64,000 nucleotides of DNA from a virus: positions 60,258 through 124,257 of the IMG/VR virus record IMGVR_UViG_3300034198_008248; one strand, written 5' to 3'. Shown here piece by piece: positions 1 through 7,279 of this stretch (its first letter is position 1; every line of letters begins with the position of its first letter). Made by a program: the position numbers and the translations under genes. Under the pieces are notes generated by a model. The model had not been told where the DNA came from and made no database searches. It was given only the letters and a program-made list of their open reading frames with translations.

Positions 1-30
1 CGGAGGCTTCTACATTAAAGCTATACTCGG
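1..30 (-). tRNA. partial tRNA (5' half), cut by window edge
   Basis: Read on the minus strand, this end shows a possible acceptor strand CCGAGTA, a two-base connector, a D stem GCTT/AAGC around an 8-nt loop, and the start of an anticodon stem. It sits 6 nt from the tRNA-Lys gene in the same orientation. The anticodon lies outside the window, so identity is unknown. Confidence 0.5.
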
Positions 31-36
31 ATAAAT

Positions 37-111
37 TGGTGAGTGTGACAGGACTCGAACCTGTAGCTTACTCCTTAAAAGGGAGTTATTCTACCATTGA
101 ATTACACACCC
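37..111 (-). tRNA. tRNA-Lys (UUU)
   Basis: The minus strand folds as a canonical cloverleaf: acceptor GGGTGTG/CACACTC, D stem ATTC/GAAT with a GG-containing loop, anticodon stem ACTCC/GGAGT around CTTTTAA (anticodon UUU), and T arm ACAGG-TTCGAGT-CCTGT. A73 and CCA are encoded in the DNA, unlike in the neighbouring tRNAs. It would read AAA/AAG, abundant in this AT-rich genome. Confidence 0.93.
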
Positions 112-112
112 G

Positions 113-207
113 TCTAGGTGGAGGGATTCGAACCCCCGATAGACAGACTCTTTCTGCCCACAACCGATTCCAAGTCGGCCCGATTACCAAGCTATCGCAA
201 CACCTAG
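113..207 (-). tRNA. type II tRNA with UGG anticodon (Ser/Leu-like body)
   Basis: Perfect 7-bp acceptor CTAGGTG/CACCTAG, T arm GGGGG-TTCGAAT-CCCTC and A73. A long variable arm (GGGCAGA/TCTGTCT, 7 bp) places it in the Ser/Leu/Tyr structural class. The anticodon stem GCCGA/TCGGT encloses CTTGGAA, so positions 34-36 read UGG (Pro codons), although Pro tRNAs have short variable loops. A one-base register shift would give GGA (Ser) but breaks the stem. There is also one extra base before the D stem, or base 26 is missing. CCA is not encoded. It is clearly a tRNA; its amino-acid identity is uncertain. Confidence 0.8.
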
Positions 208-294
208 TTATTATCCGATCATATCGCCTCGGATCACAGCCAATTCAACAGTTTTTTCATACTTCGTCGTCGTTAGAATTATACATCAACCTCG

Positions 295-366
295 CTCCCA
301 AGGTAGGTTCTGCCCCTACAACCTTTCGATTAACAGTCGAACGCACTGCTGTTGTGCTACATGGGA
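295..366 (-). tRNA. tRNA-Asn (GUU)-like, non-canonical elbow
   Basis: Anticodon stem TTCGA/TCGAA encloses CTGTTAA (anticodon GUU, Asn). The acceptor TCCCATG/CTTGGGA has one mismatch and is followed by G73, as in Asn tRNAs. The D arm GCAC-AACAGCA-GTGC lacks the GG pair. The T arm GTAGG-GGCAGAA-CCTAC lacks the TTC(A/G)A consensus, so the usual D-loop/T-loop contact cannot form. It may be a degraded gene, a tRNA mimic, or a divergent functional tRNA. Confidence 0.6.
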
Positions 367-448
367 TTTGTGCGCGTTTTATTTTTGGTTCTCTTTGGAC
401 TTATCACGCTTTTGTTATCCAAATCAGTTGGGTGCTATCCAACATCGG

Positions 449-537
449 TGTGAAGGGTGGAATTCGAATCCACATTGTTTACCCGTAGGGATTGGTTTTA
501 CAGACCAATGCAACACCACCATCGTTGCCGCCCGCAC
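449..537 (-). tRNA. tRNA-Tyr (GUA)
   Basis: Anticodon stem TTGGT/ACCAA encloses CTGTAAA (anticodon GUA). The D stem GCAA/TTGC has a GG-rich loop, a variable arm CCC-TAC-GGG is present as expected for bacterial tRNA-Tyr, and the T arm is GTGGA-TTCGAAT-TCCAC. Acceptor GTGCGGG/CCTTCAC has one mismatch. A73 is followed by CC but a full CCA is not encoded. The 5' end lies 1 bp from the stop of the S4-domain gene at 539. Confidence 0.88.
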
Positions 538-538
538 A

Positions 539-739
539 TTAGTCTTCAAACTCAAACACATCATCCACTTTAATTTTTCTATCATTCAATTTAACAGAAC
601 CTTGTTCCAGATCTCTTTTAATTTGTGATTTTGATTTCTCTGTGTTGAATGTATTCTTCCATATCCACTGAATAAAGTCAATAGCTTTGATGTATTTCAT
701 GGTGCGGCTGAAGGTAATCGAAACCTTCATGATTCGCAT
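539..739 (-). CDS. small S4-like RNA-binding domain protein
   Basis: About 66 residues from the ATG at 739; later ATGs at 730 and 700 are also possible. The C-terminal 35 residues contain SKSQIKRDLEQGSVKLND, which follows the S4 pattern seen at the end of tyrosyl-tRNA synthetases and ribosomal protein S4 (SKSEARRLI-x-GGV-x-VNG). No catalytic synthetase domain is present. The gene abuts the phage tRNA-Tyr on the same strand, so a role in binding tRNA or other RNA is an attractive inference. No late box precedes it. Confidence 0.5.
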   Translation of the reverse strand: MRIMKVSITFSRTMKYIKAIDFIQWIWKNTFNTEKSKSQIKRDLEQGSVKLNDRKIKVDDVFEFED

Positions 740-777
740 TACGAGCAAATCATAATCCCATCGTTAACACGCATATG

Positions 778-848
778 TAGGAATAGACAAAATCGAATTG
801 TCGTTCTCGCCGTATGAAAGCGTTGTCTTACCATTAGACGATATTCCA
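778..848 (-). tRNA. tRNA-Met (CAU)
   Basis: Acceptor TGGAATA/TATTCCT with a U1xU72 mismatch, D arm GTCT-AATGGTA-AGAC, anticodon arm ACGCT-TTCATAC-GGCGA (anticodon CAU, top pair A-A mismatched), and T arm GACAA-TTCGATT-TTGTC. CCA is not encoded. The anticodon stem lacks three consecutive G:C pairs, so this looks like an elongator-type or lysidine-modified Ile tRNA rather than an initiator. The choice cannot be made from sequence alone. Confidence 0.8.
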
Positions 849-860
849 GTTTGAATTGTG

Positions 861-940
861 AGCACACGGAGGAGTTGAACCTCTAGCTAATCTTATCGTC
901 ACAACCTGTGATACACTTAGCTCTATTTCATTTTCGCGCA
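861..940 (-). tRNA. degenerate tRNA-like element
   Basis: The 3' part resembles a tRNA: GAGG-TTCAACT-CCTC followed by GTGTGCT, which pairs with TGCGCGA at the 5' end at 5 of 7 positions. The middle does not form normal D and anticodon arms. It instead makes a long hairpin, AGCTAA/TTAGCT outside and TCACA-GGT-TGTGA inside. It lies in line with true tRNAs, so it is probably a decayed or remodelled tRNA gene. Confidence 0.4.
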
Positions 941-961
941 TTAGCCTATGTACCCATTATG

Positions 962-1034
962 TTGCGGGTGAGGAAATCGAATCCTCCTCTCCGGGATATG
1001 AACCCGGAATGGTCAACCAGACCACCTACCTGCG
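962..1034 (-). tRNA. probable initiator tRNA-fMet (CAU)
   Basis: The 73-nt cloverleaf has 5' CGCAGGT and 3' ACCCGCA, giving a C1xA72 mismatch, the hallmark of bacterial initiator tRNA. The anticodon arm CCGGG-TTCATAT-CCCGG provides the three consecutive G:C pairs (29-31/39-41) that direct initiators to the P site. The T arm is GAGGA-TTCGATT-TCCTC and the D stem GTGG/CCAT has a GG-containing loop. A73 follows; CCA is not encoded. An extra A4xC69 mismatch is present, and pair 11:24 is U:A instead of the A:U of E. coli initiators. Confidence 0.75.
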
Positions 1035-1036
1035 AT

Positions 1037-1259
1037 TTAAATTTTTATTCTTTTTTTCGGATCTATACCAAAACCTAAACATCTTTTTCTAACTGCGTTA
1101 TCAGATGCCCCTTGCTTAGGAGGTCCATACTTTATTCTAGTGTTTAATCAATAAAGTTCCTCCGTCAACAATCGGCGCGATTGTCTTTCCCTTCAAACAT
1201 CGGTTGGTAATTGGAGTGCATTTAGTTGTAAAGTTATTTAGTTTTTTGGTTATTATTTT
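1037..1259 (-). pseudogene. coding remnants upstream of the tRNA cluster
   Basis: No intact gene is found here. Two adjacent minus-strand frames look protein-like. Frame 1 (stop at 1137) contains KGKTIAPIVDGGTLLIKH. Frame 2 (stop at 1037) contains QGASDNAVRKRCLGFGID, resembling the recognition helix of helix-turn-helix tails on phage endonucleases (SDNAVRKWC-type). Neither frame has an ATG in a sensible place. The region also forms the hairpin at 1119-1163. I read it as a decayed gene; this is tentative. Confidence 0.3.
1119..1163. repeat. 45-bp interrupted palindrome
   Basis: Inverted repeats GGAGG/CCTCC and CTTTATT/AATAAAG are nested around a 13-nt loop. There is no T-tract, so it is not a standard terminator. 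It lies between the fMet tRNA and the first protein gene and could be an RNA-processing hairpin for the tRNA transcript. Confidence 0.45.
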
Positions 1260-1303
1260 TCAAGTTATTTTTTAATAATTCGAAAATTTCTTCTCTCGCT
1301 GTT

Positions 1304-1645
1304 TCATTTTATTAATTTTTTGAGTTTACCAAGAACCATTACAGCAGTTCTATCGGTGATCTTAGATGAATCCAAATCCTTTGATAGATGATCAATTATA
1401 TCAAATACTCTTTGTTTGTCAATAGCTCCAGATTCTTCTTGCTCATAAGGATTCTGTCCACTAGATTGAGATTGGTTGAATAAACTACCCTGCTCTATAC
1501 CGATCTTAGAACTAGCACTAGATAGGGTGTTCTTAGCGTCCTGTGGTGCCTGTGCGCCCCCTTTAATAGGTGGGCGATTCATTGCTAATCCACCCCAAGA
1601 TTCCTCTAGAATGTTCTCATACGCATCAAATAAACCTTTGTCCAT
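1304..1645 (-). CDS. hypothetical late protein, Gln/Ser-rich linker
   Basis: 113 residues. The start at 1645 is chosen because a late box at 1651-1657 sits exactly 5 nt upstream; the longer frame to 1696 would contain that box. The N-terminal half reads MDKGLFDAYENILEES and is followed by a low-complexity Gln/Ser/Gly stretch. The C-terminal 40 residues are predicted helical and end in basic residues (LGKLKKLIK). Architecture resembles the protein at 40662-41021. Probably a virion or head-associated small protein; function unknown. Confidence 0.7.
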   Translation of the reverse strand: MDKGLFDAYENILEESWGGLAMNRPPIKGGAQAPQDAKNTLSSASSKIGIEQGSLFNQSQSSGQNPYEQEESGAIDKQRVFDIIDHLSKDLDSSKITDRTAVMVLGKLKKLIK

Positions 1646-1649
1646 AATC

Positions 1650-4619
1650 TTATTTAAGTATTCTAATGGATGAGTATATATTGAAGAATTCTTCAAACGA
1701 TTCAGCTAAATTTCCACTTACGTCACTAGCCGTAATGGAATTGATATCATCATCTATCTTTATCAATTCTTTCTGCAAATCAACTATTTTAGAAACCCAC
1801 TCTGCACCATTTTCTGATTCCAAATAATTCTGTCTATATGTTTGAATAATTTCAGCTATCTTTTTCTTCAATTCCACTTTTTCAAAAAGTTCTTGATCTT
1901 TCCCATCAGCTAACATATACTTGATATTGACATTTTGCACAGTATTGATTCTAAAAATTCTACCCTCACTTTGTTCTATCGATTCTGGGGTCCAATCAAA
2001 ATCATTGATTAACATATTAGCAAAAGTATTCGGAAATGAAATACCAGTCCCACCCATTTTCATACTCATTATCAGAACCTTCGAATCCTTATGTTCCATA
2101 TTTTTCTTAACATTAATTATTTGATCTTTTGGTGTTCCGCTCAAATATGTGTAAACTTTCCATTTTGGATTTATATTTTGCAATTTTTCCGATAATTGTG
2201 TATATAATGACTTCCCTGACTGAGCAAAATTTGTAAATATTAGAACTTTAGATTTTGCATAGTTGTGTGTTGAATCGTTTTGGTTTTCTGTTATAATTTT
2301 GATTGTTTCATTCACGGTATCCTGCACCTTGAGTTGAGCAATACTCTCTCTAAATGCTATAAGTTTAGATATTTCCAAATCTTCGTCTTTGTACGATTTT
2401 AATTTGTGGTCTACCATGATTTTTAAAAGGTCTTTATTTATAGGATTTGATTTTTTTTCGATATTGGCATCAGGCATTTTTTCTCCTTTGGCCGCTCTCA
2501 TATCCTTTTTACTATGTCTGATATAAACACCCGTTAAGGATAACCACCGATGTAAATTTTCGGCTGCTTCCAACTGTTGCTCTATGGTTCCGTTCACATA
2601 CGCCTTTGTCGCGCCACCATAATTTTGTCCGTAATCATTGTCTAAATCATCCTCGTCGTTATAAACCTTTTTAGATGGTTTTCGTCTTATATCTTTAAGA
2701 ACCATACCACAAAATTCTTTTTTGAATTTTCCAATCGATATATTACCCAATGGATGACCCAATAATCTTAGTTGATTTCTAACATTTATAGGTTCGTTAG
2801 ATGATAATGTTGCTGTAGCTCCCCACCTTATGGGTATATTTTTGGATATCTTTTCTATGTTTGCCGATGTTATAACTACTTTACTTCCTCGTTTTTCGTG
2901 TTTGACTCTGTGCAATTCGTCTAGAATAAGAACTTTAAATTTTGTAAATAATAATTTATCTATGACATTTTCTAAATTATTTCCACTTGAAAAATTGGGA
3001 TATCTAAGAATCGTCCATCGTTTTGGGTTCATTGGATCTGTCGATATTTCTGATCTCGCCTCTTCTCCCAAAACATCTATTATTTCTTGCACTATTTGTT
3101 TTTGAACAGCTTTCAAAGTGACGATCAATACATTTTCTTTCTTTTCTCTGGTCAATAAATCAGCAGCATATATAAATTGTATAGTTTTCCCGGCTCCTGT
3201 TTCGGAGCCTAGAATAGCATACTTTCTAGATGTTAAAAATTTAACACCTTCTTTTTGTAAATCGTATAGTTCAAATTTACTATTGGGATAATTCTCATTT
3301 AATTTATTATCTATAATATTTTTAAATTGGGGATTCAATTCTCCTTCAGCCTTTTCTGAATCATCTATTACACCAATCTTAATCTTTTCCTTTATTATTT
3401 TTTCTAATTCCTTTATATCAAATTCAAATCTTTCCATTATATCTTTAAACATCATTAACTGCTTATAATCCGCTGATACTTCGTATCGATATAATGTAGA
3501 ATTCCAAGAATAATCATAAAATATATACTGTATTAAATTTTTCAAAAATTCCTTCGATTCAATTGGTTGATTTCTTACATACGATAATCCAATTTTATCG
3601 GACTCTAAATTCGTAAATATTAATCCTTTTTCGGATTCATTTTTTATCGGTTCTTCAACATCGGAATATAATGAATCTAATTCAGATGTGTTTAAACCGT
3701 ATTTATCAAATAAAGATTTGAGTATTTTATACTCACTTGGGCTGCTGGATATTAAATGATTTTTGGTATTGAAATCGAAAGCCATCAATTTTGGTGTATA
3801 TCCCCTAGACTTAGCATCTTGATACACACCATAAGATTTTGATTGTGGTAATTCTATTTGATGCTTTTTACCATATGGGGTGTTTATAGTTTTTACAAAT
3901 TTGATTGATAATTCTGATGATTTAGTTTCTTTGTTATTTGTTATAGGATTTTCTTCACTCGATGTTGTATTTCCAATCTCTTCGACTGTTACATTAGGAA
4001 AAACTAAAGCATTTATCAACTTAGCCAATTCTAATTTCACATAGAATTGTTTATCTCCTAAAGATTCTTTGTTTTTACTGAAAAATTTAAATCTTGGGTA
4101 ATCGTAATTACCGTAATTATCTGATTCCTTCGGTGTATTATTTTGAGAAAAGTATATATTTTGGGCTTGTTTTATTTGTTTAGATAAATTAGATCTTGGT
4201 GATATATCATCTGGATAAGTAACTAAAACCTTTCCGTATGATGTCTTGGTATGATCAATTATGATTTTCCTAGTTTCAGACTCAACCTCCTTCACTCTAT
4301 CCTTCAACAAATCTTTCACAGATATCTCCAGTTGGTCATAATTTCTAACTTGTGTGTTTTTATAATTTCTGAGTATTCTCATCATTCTGTACAATATTTG
4401 TACAGTTACGGCATCGTCTTCTTGATCAAAATAAGGTAAAATATATGTTCTCGAATTGATTTTATCTGTCTGATTCATACCGATATCGTTCTTTTCTGTC
4501 ACATCATCGGTATAATATAGATTCGTGAATATATCCTTGACTCTTTTAACTATATTACCAGAAACGATATCAGATGCATTGTTTTCGGTTAACAACATTA
4601 GTATCTTTTTAACTATCAT
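1650..4619 (-). CDS. SNF2-type SF2 helicase/ATPase
   Basis: 989 residues from the ATG at 4619, which follows a late box by 5 nt (the open frame extends to 4646). The first ~450 residues have no family I recognise. An SF2 helicase core follows: Q-like LYDLQKEGVKFL, Walker A GSETGAGKT near residue 470, DELH Walker B near 566, motif III GATAT near 598, and QSEGRIFR (motif VI) near 880. The C-terminal lobe ending in DGKDQELFEKV is typical of Swi2/Snf2 and RapA-like translocases. Likely a dsDNA translocase acting on phage DNA or on stalled polymerase; its late promoter suggests use late in infection. Confidence 0.85.
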   Translation of the reverse strand: MIVKKILMLLTENNASDIVSGNIVKRVKDIFTNLYYTDDVTEKNDIGMNQTDKINSRTYILPYFDQEDDAVTVQILYRMMRILRNYKNTQVRNYDQLEISVKDLLKDRVKEVESETRKIIIDHTKTSYGKVLVTYPDDISPRSNLSKQIKQAQNIYFSQNNTPKESDNYGNYDYPRFKFFSKNKESLGDKQFYVKLELAKLINALVFPNVTVEEIGNTTSSEENPITNNKETKSSELSIKFVKTINTPYGKKHQIELPQSKSYGVYQDAKSRGYTPKLMAFDFNTKNHLISSSPSEYKILKSLFDKYGLNTSELDSLYSDVEEPIKNESEKGLIFTNLESDKIGLSYVRNQPIESKEFLKNLIQYIFYDYSWNSTLYRYEVSADYKQLMMFKDIMERFEFDIKELEKIIKEKIKIGVIDDSEKAEGELNPQFKNIIDNKLNENYPNSKFELYDLQKEGVKFLTSRKYAILGSETGAGKTIQFIYAADLLTREKKENVLIVTLKAVQKQIVQEIIDVLGEEARSEISTDPMNPKRWTILRYPNFSSGNNLENVIDKLLFTKFKVLILDELHRVKHEKRGSKVVITSANIEKISKNIPIRWGATATLSSNEPINVRNQLRLLGHPLGNISIGKFKKEFCGMVLKDIRRKPSKKVYNDEDDLDNDYGQNYGGATKAYVNGTIEQQLEAAENLHRWLSLTGVYIRHSKKDMRAAKGEKMPDANIEKKSNPINKDLLKIMVDHKLKSYKDEDLEISKLIAFRESIAQLKVQDTVNETIKIITENQNDSTHNYAKSKVLIFTNFAQSGKSLYTQLSEKLQNINPKWKVYTYLSGTPKDQIINVKKNMEHKDSKVLIMSMKMGGTGISFPNTFANMLINDFDWTPESIEQSEGRIFRINTVQNVNIKYMLADGKDQELFEKVELKKKIAEIIQTYRQNYLESENGAEWVSKIVDLQKELIKIDDDINSITASDVSGNLAESFEEFFNIYSSIRILK
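1651..1657 (-). promoter_or_regulatory. late promoter box TTAAATA
   Basis: Box ends 5 nt before the ATG at 1645 and lies at the 3' end of the helicase gene. The sequence between box and ATG (AGATT) is identical to that at the 4625 promoter. Confidence 0.7.
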
Positions 4620-4624
4620 AATCT

Positions 4625-4631
4625 TATTTAG
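4625..4631 (-). promoter_or_regulatory. late promoter box CTAAATA
   Basis: Box ends 5 nt before the ATG at 4619 of the SNF2-type helicase. It confirms that start over the upstream in-frame ATG at 4646. Confidence 0.72.
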
Positions 4632-4711
4632 TCCTTTATTTATCATATCGGATATATTTCTACGCTCTTGATTTGAGCCATTTTGGAGACTAAATAATCG
4701 AACGAAACGAG

Positions 4712-4740
4712 TTGACTTTGAGAGGAAGATGGTTTAGAAT
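4712..4740 (+). promoter_or_regulatory. sigma70-like promoter for RNR operon
   Basis: TTGACT at 4712-4717, a 17-bp spacer, then TAGAAT at 4735-4740. It faces the class II ribonucleotide reductase and predicts a leader of about 28 nt before the ATG at 4775. A CTAAATA copy upstream (4690-4696) has no start codon near it. Confidence 0.75.
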
Positions 4741-4774
4741 CAAGCAAAGTTTACACGAACATTTATATAAAATT

Positions 4775-7075
4775 ATGAGCATTAAAGCACTATCAGATTA
4801 TACATTTTATTCTCGTTATGCGAGATACAACAAAGACAAAAAAAGAAGAGAAACATGGGAAGAAGCAGTGGGTAGGGTCTTTGAAATGCATAGGAAAAAA
4901 TATGCGAAACAAATAGAAGAACATCCAGAATTGGAAGAATTACTACAATTCGCACAATCCATGCAAAACAAAAAGAGGGTGTTGGCGGCACAGAGAACTC
5001 TACAATTTGCTGGCGATCCTATTGTTAAACATGAATTGAAAGTTTATAATTGTCTATTTACACACATTGATAGAAGTAGAGTATTTCAAGAAATTATGTA
5101 TTCTCTCCTATGTGGTTGCGGAGTCGGGTTTTCGGTTCAAAAGCAACATGTATCACAATTACCTAAATTTAATTACCGTAGAGAAGGTGCTGTAAAGACA
5201 AAATATATTATTGAAGATTCTATCGAAGGTTGGGCTGATGCTGTAGGAGTATTGATCGAATCTTATTTAGAAACTCCAAATAGTGAATATAGTGGTGCTT
5301 GGATAGATTTCGATTTTTCAAAAATTAGAGAAGAGGGGGCGTTGATTGCTGGACAATTTAAAGCTCCGGGTCCAGAAGGATTAAAAGCATCTTTGATTAA
5401 AGTAGAACGAGTATTAAAGGAGAGATTACACAATTCGGGAACAGGAGAATTTGTAGGAAAACTTCGCCCCATTGATGCTTATGATATCATCATGCATATC
5501 TCTGATGCTGTTTTATCAGGAGGTGTTCGACGTTCTGCTACTCTTTGCTTATTTTCACACGATGATGACGAAATGCTAAACGCCAAGATTGGTGATTGGT
5601 TTATTACTAATCCTCAACGTGGACGTTCCAATAACAGTGCTGCACTTTTAAAGGGTCATGTAACTCGCGCAGAATTTGCTAAACTAATGAAATCTACAAA
5701 AGAATTCGGAGAACCCGGATTTATTTGGATGGATGATTTAGATATTGGTTACAACCCATGTGTTGAAATTGGTATGTATCCTAAAACTAGAGATGGTCGT
5801 AGTGGATTTCAAGGATGTAATCTAACTGAGATTAATGGTAAATGGTGTGATAGTAAAGAAAACTTTTTAAAGGCTTGTGAAGCATCAGCGATTATAGGAA
5901 CTCTCCAAGCTGGTTATACTAATTTCAAGTATCTTTCTAAAGAATCGCAAGAAATTTTCGAAGAAGAAGCATTACTCGGATGCTCCATTACTGGTATGAT
6001 GGACAATCCAGATATTCTTTTTAATGAAGAAATACAACAAGCTGGGGTTAAGTTCATTCTAGAAACAAATGAGAAGGTCGCTAAACTACTCGGTATTAAA
6101 CCTTGCGCTAGATCTGGGTGCATTAAACCTGCGGGTAGCACTAGTTGTGTTCTTGGAACTGCGTCTGGTATTCATCCACATCACGCTAAAAGATATATTC
6201 GTAGAGTCCAAGCAAACAAGACAGAATTTTCTTTACAAGAAACCGAAAAAAGAAATCCTGCTGCTGTCGAGGAATCTGTATGGTCTTCTAACAAAACAGA
6301 TAAAGTTATTTCATTTTTATGCGAAGTTCCTCCGGGAGCTATTGTAAAAAACCAACTAAAAGCTGTGGATCTTTTAGAAAAGGTTAAGTTGACTCAGCAA
6401 AATTGGGTAGATTATGGAACAGTTGTCGAGCGTTGTGTCAATCCTAAAACTAGACATAATGTATCTAATACCATTACAGTAAAATCAGATGAATGGGATG
6501 ATGTTGAGAATTTCATATTTGATAATCAGCAATGGTTTGCTGGTATTTCGTTGTTATCCTCTTCGGGTGATCTGGACTATGCTCAAGCACCATTCGCTAC
6601 GGTATTAACTCCATTAGAACTTGTTAAGGAGTATGGTGATGCGTCTGTATTTGCATCAGGATTAATTGTAGATGGTCTTGCCGCTTTTAATAATAATTTA
6701 TGGAGAGCTTGTGACACTGTATTGGGATATGGTGAGAATTTAACACTTAGCCCCGGAGAACCAATTTATCCATCTACTAGAAATTATTCAGATTTAGCTT
6801 CGTATTTCATTAGAAAAGAAGCATATGAGAAATATAACAATAAAATTGATTGGATTCGTAGAGTTAAACAATTCGGTGATAGATATTTTGACGGTGACAT
6901 CAAACGAGCAACATATTGCATGAAGCATGTATCATTATGGAAAACGTGGTGTGATCTTAAACGTGAATATGTAGAATTAGATTGGACTCAGGTTGTTGAG
7001 GATCACGAAACACATATTAATGCTGATACAATGGGAGCACAAGCCTGTAGTGGTGGCTCATGTGAGCTTGTATGA
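4775..7075 (+). CDS. nrdJ: adenosylcobalamin-dependent (class II) ribonucleoside-triphosphate reductase
   Basis: 766 residues. It makes deoxynucleotides for phage replication using a B12 radical, so it needs no separate small subunit or oxygen. Family signatures: CLFTHIDRSRVFQEIMYSLL, GCGVGFSVQ, LSGGVRRSA, the active-site NPCVEI near residue 327 (thiyl Cys and Glu), GCNLTEIN, and AGSTSCVLGTASGIHPHHAK. The C-terminus carries the redox pair CSGGSC (residues 758-763) that passes electrons to the active site. Start 4775 (MSIKALSDYTFYSRYARY) is preferred over the frame opening at 4712, which would read through the promoter. Next gene overlaps by 4 bp (ATGA). Confidence 0.93.
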   Translation: MSIKALSDYTFYSRYARYNKDKKRRETWEEAVGRVFEMHRKKYAKQIEEHPELEELLQFAQSMQNKKRVLAAQRTLQFAGDPIVKHELKVYNCLFTHIDRSRVFQEIMYSLLCGCGVGFSVQKQHVSQLPKFNYRREGAVKTKYIIEDSIEGWADAVGVLIESYLETPNSEYSGAWIDFDFSKIREEGALIAGQFKAPGPEGLKASLIKVERVLKERLHNSGTGEFVGKLRPIDAYDIIMHISDAVLSGGVRRSATLCLFSHDDDEMLNAKIGDWFITNPQRGRSNNSAALLKGHVTRAEFAKLMKSTKEFGEPGFIWMDDLDIGYNPCVEIGMYPKTRDGRSGFQGCNLTEINGKWCDSKENFLKACEASAIIGTLQAGYTNFKYLSKESQEIFEEEALLGCSITGMMDNPDILFNEEIQQAGVKFILETNEKVAKLLGIKPCARSGCIKPAGSTSCVLGTASGIHPHHAKRYIRRVQANKTEFSLQETEKRNPAAVEESVWSSNKTDKVISFLCEVPPGAIVKNQLKAVDLLEKVKLTQQNWVDYGTVVERCVNPKTRHNVSNTITVKSDEWDDVENFIFDNQQWFAGISLLSSSGDLDYAQAPFATVLTPLELVKEYGDASVFASGLIVDGLAAFNNNLWRACDTVLGYGENLTLSPGEPIYPSTRNYSDLASYFIRKEAYEKYNNKIDWIRRVKQFGDRYFDGDIKRATYCMKHVSLWKTWCDLKREYVELDWTQVVEDHETHINADTMGAQACSGGSCELV

Positions 7076-7269
7076 TCACAAAATGTATATGTTATAATAT
7101 AACATTCAGGGATATATTGATTGATAATATGTCTCTGAATAACATATGCAATAAATGTAGGATGTGTAATCCTTATATACAAGAAGCTATAAAAACCGGA
7201 ATCACCGAATTCCCTATTGACTATTTTAAAAATTATGATAAATCTAAAAGAGATGAGATGGAAAGCTAA
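7072..7269 (+). CDS. small Cys-rich protein, BFD-like [2Fe-2S]/zinc candidate
   Basis: 65 residues, start codon overlapping the RNR stop (ATGA). It has CIC near the N-terminus and CNKCRMC near residues 27-33, then PYIQEAIKTG. This CxC...CxxC-x-(N/P)xI layout recalls small BFD-like iron-sulphur proteins, though the spacing is shorter than in bacterial BFD. Translational coupling to the reductase suggests a redox helper. That role is inferred only. Confidence 0.6.
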   Translation: MITKCICYNITFRDILIDNMSLNNICNKCRMCNPYIQEAIKTGITEFPIDYFKNYDKSKRDEMES

Positions 7270-7279
7270 GAGACATCGT

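Noticed and set aside
208-294. Gap between two tRNAs examined for another tRNA gene
   Set aside because: Only one short hairpin (ATCCGA/TCGGAT); no T arm or anticodon arm of normal size.
36-488. Plus-strand open frame of 150 codons across the tRNA cluster
   Set aside because: It runs antisense through four tRNA genes; the protein-like text comes from tRNA sequence.
2830-3105. Plus-strand frames inside the SNF2-type helicase gene
   Set aside because: Antisense shadows of a conserved helicase; no start context or conserved motifs.
4712-4774. N-terminal extension of the ribonucleotide reductase
   Set aside because: It begins at a TTG that is the -35 box and would be untranscribed.
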